The notes under the pieces were generated by a model. It ran no database searches and was not told the DNA's origin. It saw only the letters and a program-made list of their open reading frames with translations. Source: an uncultured Alphaproteobacteria bacterium (lineage in GTDB: Bacteria > Pseudomonadota > Alphaproteobacteria > Rhodobacterales > Rhodobacteraceae). From it: a DNA stretch of 64,000 bases. Of the stretch, positions 36,970 through 46,006 are shown in pieces. Location: NCBI GenBank assembly GCA_902537215.1, contig CACBAM010000006.1, positions 1 through 64,000 of the forward strand, in the 5' to 3' direction. Both the position numbers and the translations under genes were made by a program. Positions within the stretch are counted from its first letter, which is position 1; every line of letters begins with the position of its first letter.

Positions 36970-38268
36970 TTACCGTTTATCAAAAGCCTTATAGGCTCTA
37001 TGAGTTGCTCCGGTAAAAAGTTGTCTTGGGCGACCGATCTTAATATTAGGGTCTGAAATCATTTCTTGCCATTGAGCAAGCCACCCTACAGTTCTCGCCA
37101 ATGCAAAAATTGGGGTGAACATGGAAGTTGGAAAGTCCATAGCCTCAAGAATTATTCCAGAATAAAAGTCGACGTTTGGATACAATTTTTTTTCAATAAA
37201 ATATTCATCTTCCAAAGCAATTTTTTCTAGCTCTTTTGCTACTTGAAGTATTGGGTTGTTTTTGACTCCTAACAATTCAAGAACTTCATCTGCACTTTGC
37301 TTCATAACCCTCGATCTTGGATCAAAGTTTTTATAAACCCTGTGTCCAAAGCCCATTAGTCGAAATGGGTCATTTTTATCTTTTGCCCTTAAGATGTATT
37401 CAGGTATTCGGTCGGGAGTCCCAATTTCTTTCAACATATTTAACGCAGCTTCATTGGCACCTCCATGAGCAGGGCCCCAAAGGCAAGCTATACCTGCCGC
37501 TATACAGGCAAATGGATTTGCTCCAGAGGAAGCAGCAAGCCTAACAGTAGAAGTTGAAGCATTTTGTTCATGATCAGCATGAAGAATGAATATCCTATCC
37601 ATAGCTTTACTCAAAATTGGATCACTTACATATTCTTCAGCAGGAACTGAAAAGCACATTTGTAAAAAATTGGGGGCATATTGAAGATTATTCTTGGGAT
37701 AAGCAAATGGTTGCCCAATGGAATATTTATATGCCCAAGCAACGATTGTTGGAAGTTTTGCAATCATTCTGATCGTCGCAACCTCTCTCTGCCATGGATC
37801 GTTTATGTCTGTGCTGTCATGATAAAAAGCTGACATAGCTGCTTGAACACCACAAACAATCGCCATAGGATGGGCGTCTCTTCTGAAACCACGAAAAAAA
37901 TTTAACATTTGTTCGTGAAGCATTGTATGTCTTGTTACTCTGCTGCAAAAGTCGTCATATTGTGGCTTCGTCGGCAATTCACCTCTTAAAAGTAGGTAGG
38001 CCACTTCCAAAAAATTAGACTTTTCGGCTAACTCCTCTATTGGATACCCTCGGTAAAGAAGCTCACCCTTATCACCATCAATAAAAGTTATATTGCTGTC
38101 GCAGGATGCTGTGGAAGTGAAACCAGGATCGTATGTAAACAAGCCTGTTTCTTTATACAAACTCCTTATGTCTAAAACATCAGGCCCCAACGTTCCTTTA
38201 CTTACAGGTACCTTTATACTCTTTTCATCTATTTTAAGTTCGGCATACTTTTGTGTTTTATCTAGCAA
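36970..38268 (-). CDS. gltA: Citrate synthase
   Basis: The 432-residue type II citrate synthase condenses oxaloacetate and acetyl-CoA. Catalytic residues are seen in [19 protein letters not shown] and [14 protein letters not shown]. The start is TTG at 38268 with a weak purine-rich site; no ATG gives the full N-terminus. A good sigma-70 promoter lies directly upstream, so it can be expressed independently of gltX. Confidence 0.97.
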   Translation of the reverse strand: MLDKTQKYAELKIDEKSIKVPVSKGTLGPDVLDIRSLYKETGLFTYDPGFTSTASCDSNITFIDGDKGELLYRGYPIEELAEKSNFLEVAYLLLRGELPTKPQYDDFCSRVTRHTMLHEQMLNFFRGFRRDAHPMAIVCGVQAAMSAFYHDSTDINDPWQREVATIRMIAKLPTIVAWAYKYSIGQPFAYPKNNLQYAPNFLQMCFSVPAEEYVSDPILSKAMDRIFILHADHEQNASTSTVRLAASSGANPFACIAAGIACLWGPAHGGANEAALNMLKEIGTPDRIPEYILRAKDKNDPFRLMGFGHRVYKNFDPRSRVMKQSADEVLELLGVKNNPILQVAKELEKIALEDEYFIEKKLYPNVDFYSGIILEAMDFPTSMFTPIFALARTVGWLAQWQEMISDPNIKIGRPRQLFTGATHRAYKAFDKR

Positions 38269-38298
38269 TATTATCCAGTCCCTAAATTTATATAGAGT

Positions 38299-38326
38299 AT
38301 TATAATTGATAATAGATATTAATCAA
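38299..38326 (-). promoter_or_regulatory. Sigma-70 promoter of gltA
   Basis: On the minus strand TTGATT (-35, 38321-38326) and a perfect TATAAT (-10, 38299-38304) are separated by 16 bases. Transcription would begin about 25 bases before the gltA TTG. It sits in the 66-base gap between gltX and gltA. Confidence 0.7.
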
Positions 38327-38334
38327 TTTTTGAT

Positions 38335-39732
38335 TCAATCAACATTAATATTTAATCTATCAAGTGTTTGATGTTCCCCTAATATTTCCATAATATGAAC
38401 TATGCTTGGCGATGAAGTCGATCCAGTTAAAGCTATTCTTAACGGAATACCAATATCACGGAACTTTAAGCTACTTTCTTCGCAATAAGTATTTATGAAC
38501 TCGTTTAAAAGTTTCGAATTCCAGGCAAAATTTGCTGATTTAATTAAATTTACGAAATCTGAAAGTATCTTTCGAGATTTATCATCTAACAGTGCTAACG
38601 CTTTTTTGTCTCTAACTTCATCTGCTTCAAATAAAAATGAGGAGGCGTCAAATATTTCTCCAAGCGAAGCACATCTTTCAACTACCAGAGGTAAATACTG
38701 CCTCAATTTTTCTGAAATACTTTCTGATAAATTTATACCTTTATAACTTTTTATATATTGTAAAAGTAATTTATGAATTTCATCTGATGGTTTTGATATG
38801 AGGTGCTTTTTAGAAATGTTCAAAAGTTTTTTTATATCAAACCTAGAAGGACTTTTTCCTATTCCATCTAGTGTAAACCAGGCAATTGCTTGCTTTAAAT
38901 TGAAAAACTCCTCATCTTTATAGCTCCAACCAAGCCTAGCAAGATAATTTAACATTGCATCTGGTAATAAACCTTCTTGCTTAAAGTCTAGCAAGCTACT
39001 GTTTCCATCTCTTTTTGATAGTTTTTCGCCTCTCTCATTGTGGATAAGGGGAATGTGTGCAAATTCTGGAGTTACCCAATTTAATGCTTTGTATAAAAGT
39101 AATTGCTTAACTGTGTTTGTAAGATGATCTTCTCCTCTTATCACATGACTGATGTCCATGTTATGATCATCTACAACAACTGCTAGATTATATGTTGAGC
39201 TACCATCACTTCGCGCTATTACAAAATCTTCTATTGTGCTTAAATCCCATGATAGTTTTCCTCTTACTTTATCAGTGAAATTTATTCGAGAAGGATCACT
39301 TGGGACTTTAAATCGCACCACATATTGTTTATTGGGTTGGATATTTTGACTAAGATTTCTCCAAGGTGATCTGAATGCAGGTTCTTGTGAGCCAATTTTT
39401 TCAATATTACTTTCCGAATGATTTTCCTTCTCAGAAAAGCACCTAAAGGCTAATCCTTTTTTTAATAAATAATCAATAATTTGTTTATGTTTGTTTTGGT
39501 TTTGACGTTGAAAAACTATTTCTTCATCCCAAAGGATATTTAACCACTTAATATCATTTATGATTTTTTCCGTTAAAGAACTATCAGATCTTTTTAAATC
39601 AGTGTCTTCAATACGTAGAAGAAACTTTCCTTTCATGCTTTTTGCAAAAAGATAGTTAAAAAGTGCTGTTCTAGCCCCTCCAATATGTAGTTCTCCTGTT
39701 GGAGAAGGAGCAAATCTTGTTCTTATTTCCAT
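38335..39732 (-). CDS. gltX: Glutamyl-tRNA synthetase
   Basis: The 465-residue class I synthetase charges tRNA-Glu. RFAPSPTGELHIGGARTALF holds the HIGH-type motif, DVAV-type VVDDHNMDISHVIRGEDH is conserved, and KLSKRDG is the KMSKS loop. Length is typical. Alphaproteobacteria often carry two such genes (one acting on tRNA-Gln); which one this is cannot be told. It lies 19 bases downstream of lexA. comEC, often between lexA and gltX in relatives, is absent. Confidence 0.96.
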   Translation of the reverse strand: MEIRTRFAPSPTGELHIGGARTALFNYLFAKSMKGKFLLRIEDTDLKRSDSSLTEKIINDIKWLNILWDEEIVFQRQNQNKHKQIIDYLLKKGLAFRCFSEKENHSESNIEKIGSQEPAFRSPWRNLSQNIQPNKQYVVRFKVPSDPSRINFTDKVRGKLSWDLSTIEDFVIARSDGSSTYNLAVVVDDHNMDISHVIRGEDHLTNTVKQLLLYKALNWVTPEFAHIPLIHNERGEKLSKRDGNSSLLDFKQEGLLPDAMLNYLARLGWSYKDEEFFNLKQAIAWFTLDGIGKSPSRFDIKKLLNISKKHLISKPSDEIHKLLLQYIKSYKGINLSESISEKLRQYLPLVVERCASLGEIFDASSFLFEADEVRDKKALALLDDKSRKILSDFVNLIKSANFAWNSKLLNEFINTYCEESSLKFRDIGIPLRIALTGSTSSPSIVHIMEILGEHQTLDRLNINVD

Positions 39733-39751
39733 AAGTAAGACTTATAGGCTA

Positions 39752-40393
39752 TTAGTATTGCCTAATCAAGCCGATCAGAATCCCTTGAATACTAATTTGC
39801 CCAGCTGAATATATTCTGGTTTCAAACAATTCATTTGCAGCCTCTAAAGCAATTGTATCACCTCGTTTTCTAAACCTTTTCAATGTAGCTTCATTTTCAT
39901 CTGTTAAAGCCACTACGATTTCGCCGTTATTTGCTGAGCTCTGCTTTTTTATAATTGCATAGTCTCCATCGTTTATACCAGCGTCAATCATTGATTCTCC
40001 TTTTATTTCGAGAATGAAACTATCTGATCCTTTTGTTAAAAACTTTGATACGAATAATGAGCTCTCTCCTGCCTCAATCGCCTCTATAGGCAGGCCAGCT
40101 GCAATTCTCCCAACTACTGGCAACTCAACGATATGCTTTTCAACTGTATCATCTTTCTTGTCTGAAGACTTTGACCTTATATTCGGTGATTTTAGGATCT
40201 CTATTGCTCTCGCTTTAAAAGGTAATTTTTTAATGAACCCTCTGTCTTCGAGAGCGGAAATAAGCCGGTGAATTCCTGACTTTGATTTAAGGCCCACTTT
40301 ATTTTTCATTTCTTCGAAAGATGGAGTCACACCAGACTTAGCTATTTTTTCTTCAAGAAACAATAAAAGTTCATGTTGTTTTTTTGTTAACAT
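39752..40393 (-). CDS. lexA: SOS repressor LexA
   Basis: The 213-residue repressor controls the DNA-damage response. An N-terminal winged helix (residues 1-65) is followed by the self-cleavage site Ala99-Gly100 in GRIAAGLP and the Ser134/Lys172 dyad in KGESMIDAG and ATLKRFRK. An SOS box overlapping the -10 of its own promoter indicates autoregulation. It is downstream of moeA but separately promoted. Confidence 0.97.
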   Translation of the reverse strand: MLTKKQHELLLFLEEKIAKSGVTPSFEEMKNKVGLKSKSGIHRLISALEDRGFIKKLPFKARAIEILKSPNIRSKSSDKKDDTVEKHIVELPVVGRIAAGLPIEAIEAGESSLFVSKFLTKGSDSFILEIKGESMIDAGINDGDYAIIKKQSSANNGEIVVALTDENEATLKRFRKRGDTIALEAANELFETRIYSAGQISIQGILIGLIRQY

Positions 40394-40409
40394 CGATACC
40401 TCATACTAT

Positions 40410-40440
40410 GTTCTATATATGTTCTTTTAAAAGGTGTCAA
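40410..40440 (-). promoter_or_regulatory. lexA promoter with overlapping SOS box
   Basis: On the minus strand the promoter is TTGACA (-35, 40435-40440), a 17-base spacer and TATAGA (-10, 40412-40417). GAAC-N7-GAAC (40410-40424), the alphaproteobacterial LexA box, covers the -10. The box ends 17 bases before the lexA start. Confidence 0.9.
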
Positions 40441-40441
40441 T

Positions 40442-41626
40442 TTAAAAATCAATTATATCTACAATTTGACCCTTAATTTTTGAAGATGTTCCTGGAGGAA
40501 TAATTAAAAGACAGTTTGATTTTATTAGCACAGAATGCAATGAGCTGTCTTGTTTTGAAAATGGTTTTACATATTGTGTTGTTGCCTCTTGGTATGTAAA
40601 TGCTCTCATGTAGTGTTCTCTTTGCGAAATTGGAATTTCAATGTCTTTGGACAACAAAGCTTTTCGTGTAATTATTTTTTCAAGCTTTTTCCCCAGCATT
40701 TTTTTAATTAACGCTACAATAAATAACTTGCTACATACAATACTTGATATCGGATTTCCTGGAAGACAAAAAATAATTTTACCATCCAATTTCCCTATAA
40801 TTATTGGCTTTCCTGGTTTTATCGGTATCCCATCCACTAGAATTTTTATACCCAGGTTCCTATAATTCTTACGTATAAGGTCATAATTACCCTTTGATAC
40901 TCCTCCTAGCGTTATGATTATTTGACATTGTTTGGTGTTTTCGAGGGCACAGATTATCTCATCGAGGTTATCTCGACATATCGGAGCGATAGTTACCTTT
41001 GCTCCCTCACTTTCAAGCATAGATTTAATGCCATATGGGCTAGATGAATAAATACTGTTTTTTTTTGCTTTGCTTCCTAAAGCTAAAATCTCATTTCCGG
41101 TTGGAATAATACAAACCTTCGGTTTTTTAATAACGGAAACTTTTTCTAAATTAAGGGAAGCTAAAGCAGAAATAAGCTTGAAGTCAATAAACATGGGGTT
41201 AGAGATTATTTGGCCCTTCTTAAAATCTAATCCTGTTTTTCTTACATATGAGCTTTTTTTATCATAATCATTGACGTACATGAAGTTTCCTTGGCTCCAA
41301 GTATTCTCTTGAATTACAACAAAATCAGCATTTTTAGGCATTCTAGATCCAGTATAAACTTTGACACACTCATTGGGCTTTATCGTATAGCACGTTCTGG
41401 AGCCAGCGGGTGTCTCGCCTAATATTGTAAACTTACCAATCTTTCCTAAAGATGACTTTTTGACGGCAAATCCGTCCATAGAGGATGTATCAAATTCAGG
41501 GATACTTTTGTTTATGGTAACTGGTTTTGAAAGAGTTCTGCCATACGATTCTTTTAAGTATATATTTTCAGTTAAACTTGAAAAATCTTGTTTAAATATT
41601 TCCTTTAGTACTCTGGAAACATTCAT
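40442..41626 (-). CDS. moeA: Molybdopterin molybdenumtransferase
   Basis: The 394-residue protein inserts molybdate into adenylated molybdopterin. PEFDTSSMDGFAVK, the YTGSRMPKNAD loop, IIPTGNEIL, TLGGVSKGNYD and LPGNPISS are MoeA motifs. It overlaps moaC by 4 bases and is part of the trpC-moaC-moeA arrangement common in alphaproteobacteria. No molybdoenzyme gene is in the window. Confidence 0.95.
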   Translation of the reverse strand: MNVSRVLKEIFKQDFSSLTENIYLKESYGRTLSKPVTINKSIPEFDTSSMDGFAVKKSSLGKIGKFTILGETPAGSRTCYTIKPNECVKVYTGSRMPKNADFVVIQENTWSQGNFMYVNDYDKKSSYVRKTGLDFKKGQIISNPMFIDFKLISALASLNLEKVSVIKKPKVCIIPTGNEILALGSKAKKNSIYSSSPYGIKSMLESEGAKVTIAPICRDNLDEIICALENTKQCQIIITLGGVSKGNYDLIRKNYRNLGIKILVDGIPIKPGKPIIIGKLDGKIIFCLPGNPISSIVCSKLFIVALIKKMLGKKLEKIITRKALLSKDIEIPISQREHYMRAFTYQEATTQYVKPFSKQDSSLHSVLIKSNCLLIIPPGTSSKIKGQIVDIIDF

Positions 41627-42111
41627 TTTTTAATACTTTCTTTTTTGATATAGTCACCTGTTTCTCCACCTTTTTTCTCTAAAAGCGATATATCTTTAAT
41701 GTAAACAGACTTATCTACTCCTTTGACCATATCATAAATTGTAAGAGCGGAAACGGATACAGCAGTTAGTGCTTCCATCTCTACTCCAGTTTTCTCTTCA
41801 GATTTTACAGTGCTTACTATCTCAAGTTCTTCTTCTAGAAATCTAAAACTAATATCACTACTATCTAGATTAATGTTGTGACATAAAGGGATCAAACTTG
41901 ACGTTTGCTTTGCTCCCATAATACCAGCTATTTTAGCGACATTAATAACGTTGCCTTTTTTAAGTTTATCATCTTCTATCATTTTAAGTATTTTTTTAGA
42001 AAGGCAAACAGTAGCCTTTGCCCTTGCATACCTTGATGATTTTTTCTTTTTTGAAATGTCAACAATTCTTGCATTGCCTTTATTATCAAGATGACTAAAT
42101 TTTTTATCCAT
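41623..42111 (-). CDS. moaC: Cyclic pyranopterin monophosphate synthase MoaC
   Basis: The 162-residue enzyme acts with MoaA to make cyclic pyranopterin monophosphate, the first molybdenum cofactor intermediate. SLIPLCHNINLD with the active-site histidine, KTGVEMEALTAVS and YDMVKGVDKSVYIKDI are diagnostic. It lies 2 bases after trpC and overlaps moeA. Confidence 0.97.
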   Translation of the reverse strand: MDKKFSHLDNKGNARIVDISKKKKSSRYARAKATVCLSKKILKMIEDDKLKKGNVINVAKIAGIMGAKQTSSLIPLCHNINLDSSDISFRFLEEELEIVSTVKSEEKTGVEMEALTAVSVSALTIYDMVKGVDKSVYIKDISLLEKKGGETGDYIKKESIKK

Positions 42112-42113
42112 TA

Positions 42114-42896
42114 TTAATTCATCAGCAATTTTGTTGCTTTTTCAGGATCTTCTTGTCTCATTAAACTCTCTCCAACAAGAAATGATGATACCCCAAGCTT
42201 GGCTAGCCTTTCCAAATCACTCTTTTTTGACAAGCCAGATTCAGATATTACAGTTTTATGTTTAGGTACATTGGGCAATAGCTTGACTGTGGTTTCGATA
42301 TCAGTGTTAAAGGTATTAAGGTCTCTATTATTTATACCAATTATATTTGACGAGAAATGCTTCGTTGCTTCGAGTTCTTCAAGAGAATGCACCTCTAAAA
42401 TACATTCTAATCCAATGTCTAAAGCCATAGATTCAATTATTTTATTGTCTTCAATTGAGTTCATGCCGATTATAATTAGGATGCAATCTGCGCCAAGGTT
42501 TTTTGACTCTATTACCTGCAGAGGGTCAATCATAAAATCTTTTCTAAGAATGGGTAGAGACACAATATCCTTAATTTGAGTGATATAGTCATTTGAACCT
42601 TTAAAATATGTTACATCTGTTAAAACAGACAGACACGATGCGCCACCTTTTTCATAAGATATCGCTAATTCCGTTGGGTTAAATTCTTTCCTAATAATCC
42701 CTTTTGATGGAGATGCTCTTTTAATTTCAGTTATTAATGTATAACCATTCCTTCCCAATTTCTTTAGGGAGTTTTCAAATCTCTCATTGTTTTGAGAGGA
42801 CTTAAGGAAGTTTAGTTTATCGTATTCTAGTTTTTTTTTGTCTAATTTACTTACTTCTTCCAATTTTGTAAGCTTTATTTTGTCTAATATACTCAT
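42114..42896 (-). CDS. trpC: Indole-3-glycerol phosphate synthase
   Basis: The 260-residue TIM-barrel enzyme closes the indole ring in tryptophan synthesis. ITEIKRASPSKGIIR, LRKDFMIDPLQV, GINNRDLNTFNTD and ISESGL are characteristic and include the catalytic lysines and glutamate. It overlaps trpD by 4 bases, so the two are coupled. Confidence 0.97.
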   Translation of the reverse strand: MSILDKIKLTKLEEVSKLDKKKLEYDKLNFLKSSQNNERFENSLKKLGRNGYTLITEIKRASPSKGIIRKEFNPTELAISYEKGGASCLSVLTDVTYFKGSNDYITQIKDIVSLPILRKDFMIDPLQVIESKNLGADCILIIIGMNSIEDNKIIESMALDIGLECILEVHSLEELEATKHFSSNIIGINNRDLNTFNTDIETTVKLLPNVPKHKTVISESGLSKKSDLERLAKLGVSSFLVGESLMRQEDPEKATKLLMN

Positions 42897-43912
42897 TGCA
42901 ACGAAGTTTTCGCAACCCTTAAGTTTTCAATTAGCTTCTTTGTTTTCCCAGAAAGTAATGTATCGGAAGCCAATCTAACTCCATCTTGGATGTTTTTTAC
43001 TTTTTCACTGATATTCAACGCAACAGCACTGTTAAAAATAACTGAATAAAAAAAACCACTCTTCTCTCCATTTACTAATTGCTCAATTTTTTGCGCATTG
43101 AATTCAGGGGATCCTCCCAAAATTTCTGAAAAATCACATGATTGCAAATTAGCATCTTCAGGATTAATTTTGAACTCTTTGATTTTACCCCTATCAAGTT
43201 CAACCACATAAGTTTCACCTGTGATAGAAATTTCATCAGTCCCATCTGATCCGTGAACGACCCATGCTCTTTTAGTATTTAAATTTCTAAGAACCTCTAT
43301 CATTTTTATAGCTAATGATTTTTCATAGACACCAATAAGTTGATATTTAACAGAAGCCGGATTAGTTAGTGGACCTAGTATATTAAATACCGTTCTGTAG
43401 CCAAGCTCTTGCCTAACAGGCATTACATTTTTCATAGCAGGATGATAAATAGGGGCCAACATAAAACAATAGTTGAATTGTTCTAAGGATTTTTGTGCAA
43501 CTTTTGGTTCCATGGAAGTATTTATGCCAAGTGTCTCAAGAGTATCAGAGGCTCCAGCGAGTGAGGAAATTTTTCTATTACCATGTTTGGCTACTTTCAT
43601 ACCAGTAGAAGCAACAAGTAGTGAGCTCGCCGTCGAAATATTTAGCGTATTCATTCCATCTCCACCTGTTCCTACAATATCTACAGCATTCTCACCGTTT
43701 AAAACTTTTAGAGATTTTTTCCTCATAATAGAGGCAGCAGCCGTAAGCTCATCTATGCTTTCACCGCGCACTTTTAAAGATGTAAGAAATGAAGATATTT
43801 CGACCTCAGACAAATTACCATCCATTATGTTTTCAAAAACTACCTCTGCGTCTTTAAATGATATGGGTCCTTGTGTTGCTTCTGCTAATAATACTTTAAC
43901 CTTTTCATGCAT
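42893..43912 (-). CDS. trpD: Anthranilate phosphoribosyltransferase
   Basis: The 339-residue enzyme adds phosphoribosyl pyrophosphate to anthranilate. DIVGTGGDGMNTLNISTAS is the PRPP loop, AKHGNRKISSLAGASD follows, and RQELGYRTVFNILGPLTNP is conserved. It overlaps trpG by 8 bases. Trp genes here are E-G-D-C in order, as in many alphaproteobacteria. Confidence 0.97.
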   Translation of the reverse strand: MHEKVKVLLAEATQGPISFKDAEVVFENIMDGNLSEVEISSFLTSLKVRGESIDELTAAASIMRKKSLKVLNGENAVDIVGTGGDGMNTLNISTASSLLVASTGMKVAKHGNRKISSLAGASDTLETLGINTSMEPKVAQKSLEQFNYCFMLAPIYHPAMKNVMPVRQELGYRTVFNILGPLTNPASVKYQLIGVYEKSLAIKMIEVLRNLNTKRAWVVHGSDGTDEISITGETYVVELDRGKIKEFKINPEDANLQSCDFSEILGGSPEFNAQKIEQLVNGEKSGFFYSVIFNSAVALNISEKVKNIQDGVRLASDTLLSGKTKKLIENLRVAKTSLQ

Positions 43913-44495
43913 TATTTGATTCCAAAATACTTAAAAAGTTATGAAGAATTTGTTTTCCACCTGTTGTCTTAATTGACTCTGGGTGAAATTGTAGACCAAA
44001 TATAGGTAACTCACGGTGCATAATAGCCATAATAGTCTCATCTTTAGACTTTGCAATGGCTGCTACCGAAGGGGGTAGGGTTTTAGGATCTACACAAAGA
44101 GAGTGATATCTTGTGGCTTCAAAAGGCGATGACAAGTTCTTAAAAATCATGTGTTTCTGAGAGTGATAAACCATATCTACTTTTCCATGCATTATCTCGG
44201 GAGCACTAATTATTTTTGCACCAAAAGCTGCACCTATAGCTTGATGGCCTAGACAAACGCCTAACAGAGGTATTTTCTGGTTGTCTGCAACTGCCTTTAC
44301 TAGGTCAACCGATATTCCAGCCTTTTCCGGACCACATGGACCCGGTGAAATTACGATTCCTTTCGGTTTTAAATTAATAATATGATTAACTGCAATTTCG
44401 TCATTTCTGTGAACTTGAGCTTTATAACCTAATTCACCAAAGTAATGATACAGGTTATAGGTAAAACTATCGTAATTATCTATAATCAAAAGCAT
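43905..44495 (-). CDS. trpG: Anthranilate synthase glutamine amidotransferase subunit
   Basis: The 196-residue class I amidotransferase feeds ammonia to TrpE. IIDNYDSFTYNLYHY starts the protein, the nucleophile cysteine is in LGVCLGHQAIG, and the His-Glu pair is in FGLQFHPES. The ATG at 44495 (MLLIIDNYDSF), one base after the trpE stop, is preferred over an in-frame TTG four codons upstream within trpE. Confidence 0.96.
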   Translation of the reverse strand: MLLIIDNYDSFTYNLYHYFGELGYKAQVHRNDEIAVNHIINLKPKGIVISPGPCGPEKAGISVDLVKAVADNQKIPLLGVCLGHQAIGAAFGAKIISAPEIMHGKVDMVYHSQKHMIFKNLSSPFEATRYHSLCVDPKTLPPSVAAIAKSKDETIMAIMHRELPIFGLQFHPESIKTTGGKQILHNFLSILESNNA

Positions 44496-44496
44496 A

Positions 44497-46005
44497 TTAA
44501 TCCCCAAAAAAATGTATTGAGTCTTCTGCTGCTTTAATCAAAGCTTTAGATTTGTTCACTGTTTCTTGAAATTCGTTTTCTGCATCACTATCAAAAACTA
44601 CTCCACCTCCAGCCTGAAGATATAAATCCTGATTTTTGAGTATAGCAGTTCTTATAGCTATGCAGAAATCCATTTGACCCGATGCTCCAAAATAACCAAC
44701 TCCTCCACCAAATATACTTCTTTTTTCATTTTCTAATTCATCAATTATTTCCATAGCTCTAATTTTGGGTGCACCAGAAACTGTTCCCGCTGGTAAACCT
44801 GAGAGAAGAGCGCGAATATTATTAACATTTTTAGAAAGCTTTCCCTTAACATTTGAAACTATATGCATGACGTGACTATATCGTTCAATGACAAAACTTT
44901 CTGTAATTTTGACTGATCCTATTTTTGAAACCCTGCCTATATCATTTCGTCCAAGATCAAGAAGCATAAGGTGCTCTGCAAGCTCCTTTTTGTCATTCAA
45001 TAAATCGTTTTCCAATGCCTTATCTTCGCTTTGATTAAGACCTCTAGGTCTTGTGCCAGCTATTGGTCGAATTGTAACATCGTCATCATTTTCGACCTTA
45101 ACAAGTATTTCTGGGCTAGACCCTATTATGCTGAAATCATTAAAATTAAAATAAAACATGTAAGGAGATGGGTTTGTCCTTCTTAGAGACCTATACAATG
45201 AAAAACCTGGTAATAAGTACTTCATTTTCCACCTTTGACTTGGTACCACTTGGAAGATATCCCCACTTTTAATATACTCTTTAGCCCTATTAACTATTTT
45301 TAAATAGGCTGTTTTGGTGAAATTAGATACTGGTTCCCCTAGGTAATTTTTAGGTTTTTTCTTTGCCTTTGTTTTTTTTCTTGGTAGTGCAACTTGCATG
45401 ACCGTTTCCTCAATTAGTCTTACAGAGTTTTTATAGGTTTTTTGTAAAGATCGCTTCTCGTTTGCCCAAGCTGGTGATGCAACAATTAATTCATTTTTTA
45501 TTGCATCTAACACAATAAGAACAGTCGGTCTGATTAATCGTATATCAGGAACACCTAGTTCGTCATAATTTACATTAGGTAAGTTTTCTATAAGCCTTAT
45601 CACATCATAGCTTACATAACCAAATAGACCTGCAATCATAGGAGGAAGTTCCACAGGTATTTCAATTTTGCACCCCTCTATGGTGTCTTTAAGCTCCTCT
45701 AAGGGATTATTATTTAATGTTCTAAACCTTGGTCTACTAGATTCCTGTAAGTTTTCTGCAATTTTGCATCCACCCATCTTACTTTCCCAAACTAGGTCAG
45801 GTTTCATTCCTATGATTGAATAACGAGCTTTATTTTCTCCACCGGTCACAGATTCAAATAAAAAGCAATTATTTTGACTTTTACAAACTTTTTCAAAAAT
45901 TGAAACTGGCGTCTCTTTATCAGCAATTATTTTTTTAAAAATTAATTGATTGCGGTTACCAATTTTTTTGAATTTTTGGAAGCTTGGGAAGATCTCATTA
46001 ATCAT
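44497..46005 (-). CDS. trpE: Anthranilate synthase component I
   Basis: The 502-residue chorismate-using subunit makes anthranilate with TrpG. RTNPSPYMFYFNF, IIGSSPEILVKV, RPIAGTRPRG, LMLLDLGRNDIGRV and GLPAGTVSGAPKIRAMEII are conserved. The N-terminal region should contain the tryptophan feedback site. A lysine-rich loop (RKKTKAKKKPKN, about residue 220) is less common. It begins 1 base after ppiD, and no trp leader peptide is visible. Confidence 0.97.
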   Translation of the reverse strand: MINEIFPSFQKFKKIGNRNQLIFKKIIADKETPVSIFEKVCKSQNNCFLFESVTGGENKARYSIIGMKPDLVWESKMGGCKIAENLQESSRPRFRTLNNNPLEELKDTIEGCKIEIPVELPPMIAGLFGYVSYDVIRLIENLPNVNYDELGVPDIRLIRPTVLIVLDAIKNELIVASPAWANEKRSLQKTYKNSVRLIEETVMQVALPRKKTKAKKKPKNYLGEPVSNFTKTAYLKIVNRAKEYIKSGDIFQVVPSQRWKMKYLLPGFSLYRSLRRTNPSPYMFYFNFNDFSIIGSSPEILVKVENDDDVTIRPIAGTRPRGLNQSEDKALENDLLNDKKELAEHLMLLDLGRNDIGRVSKIGSVKITESFVIERYSHVMHIVSNVKGKLSKNVNNIRALLSGLPAGTVSGAPKIRAMEIIDELENEKRSIFGGGVGYFGASGQMDFCIAIRTAILKNQDLYLQAGGGVVFDSDAENEFQETVNKSKALIKAAEDSIHFFGD

Positions 46006-46006
46006 T

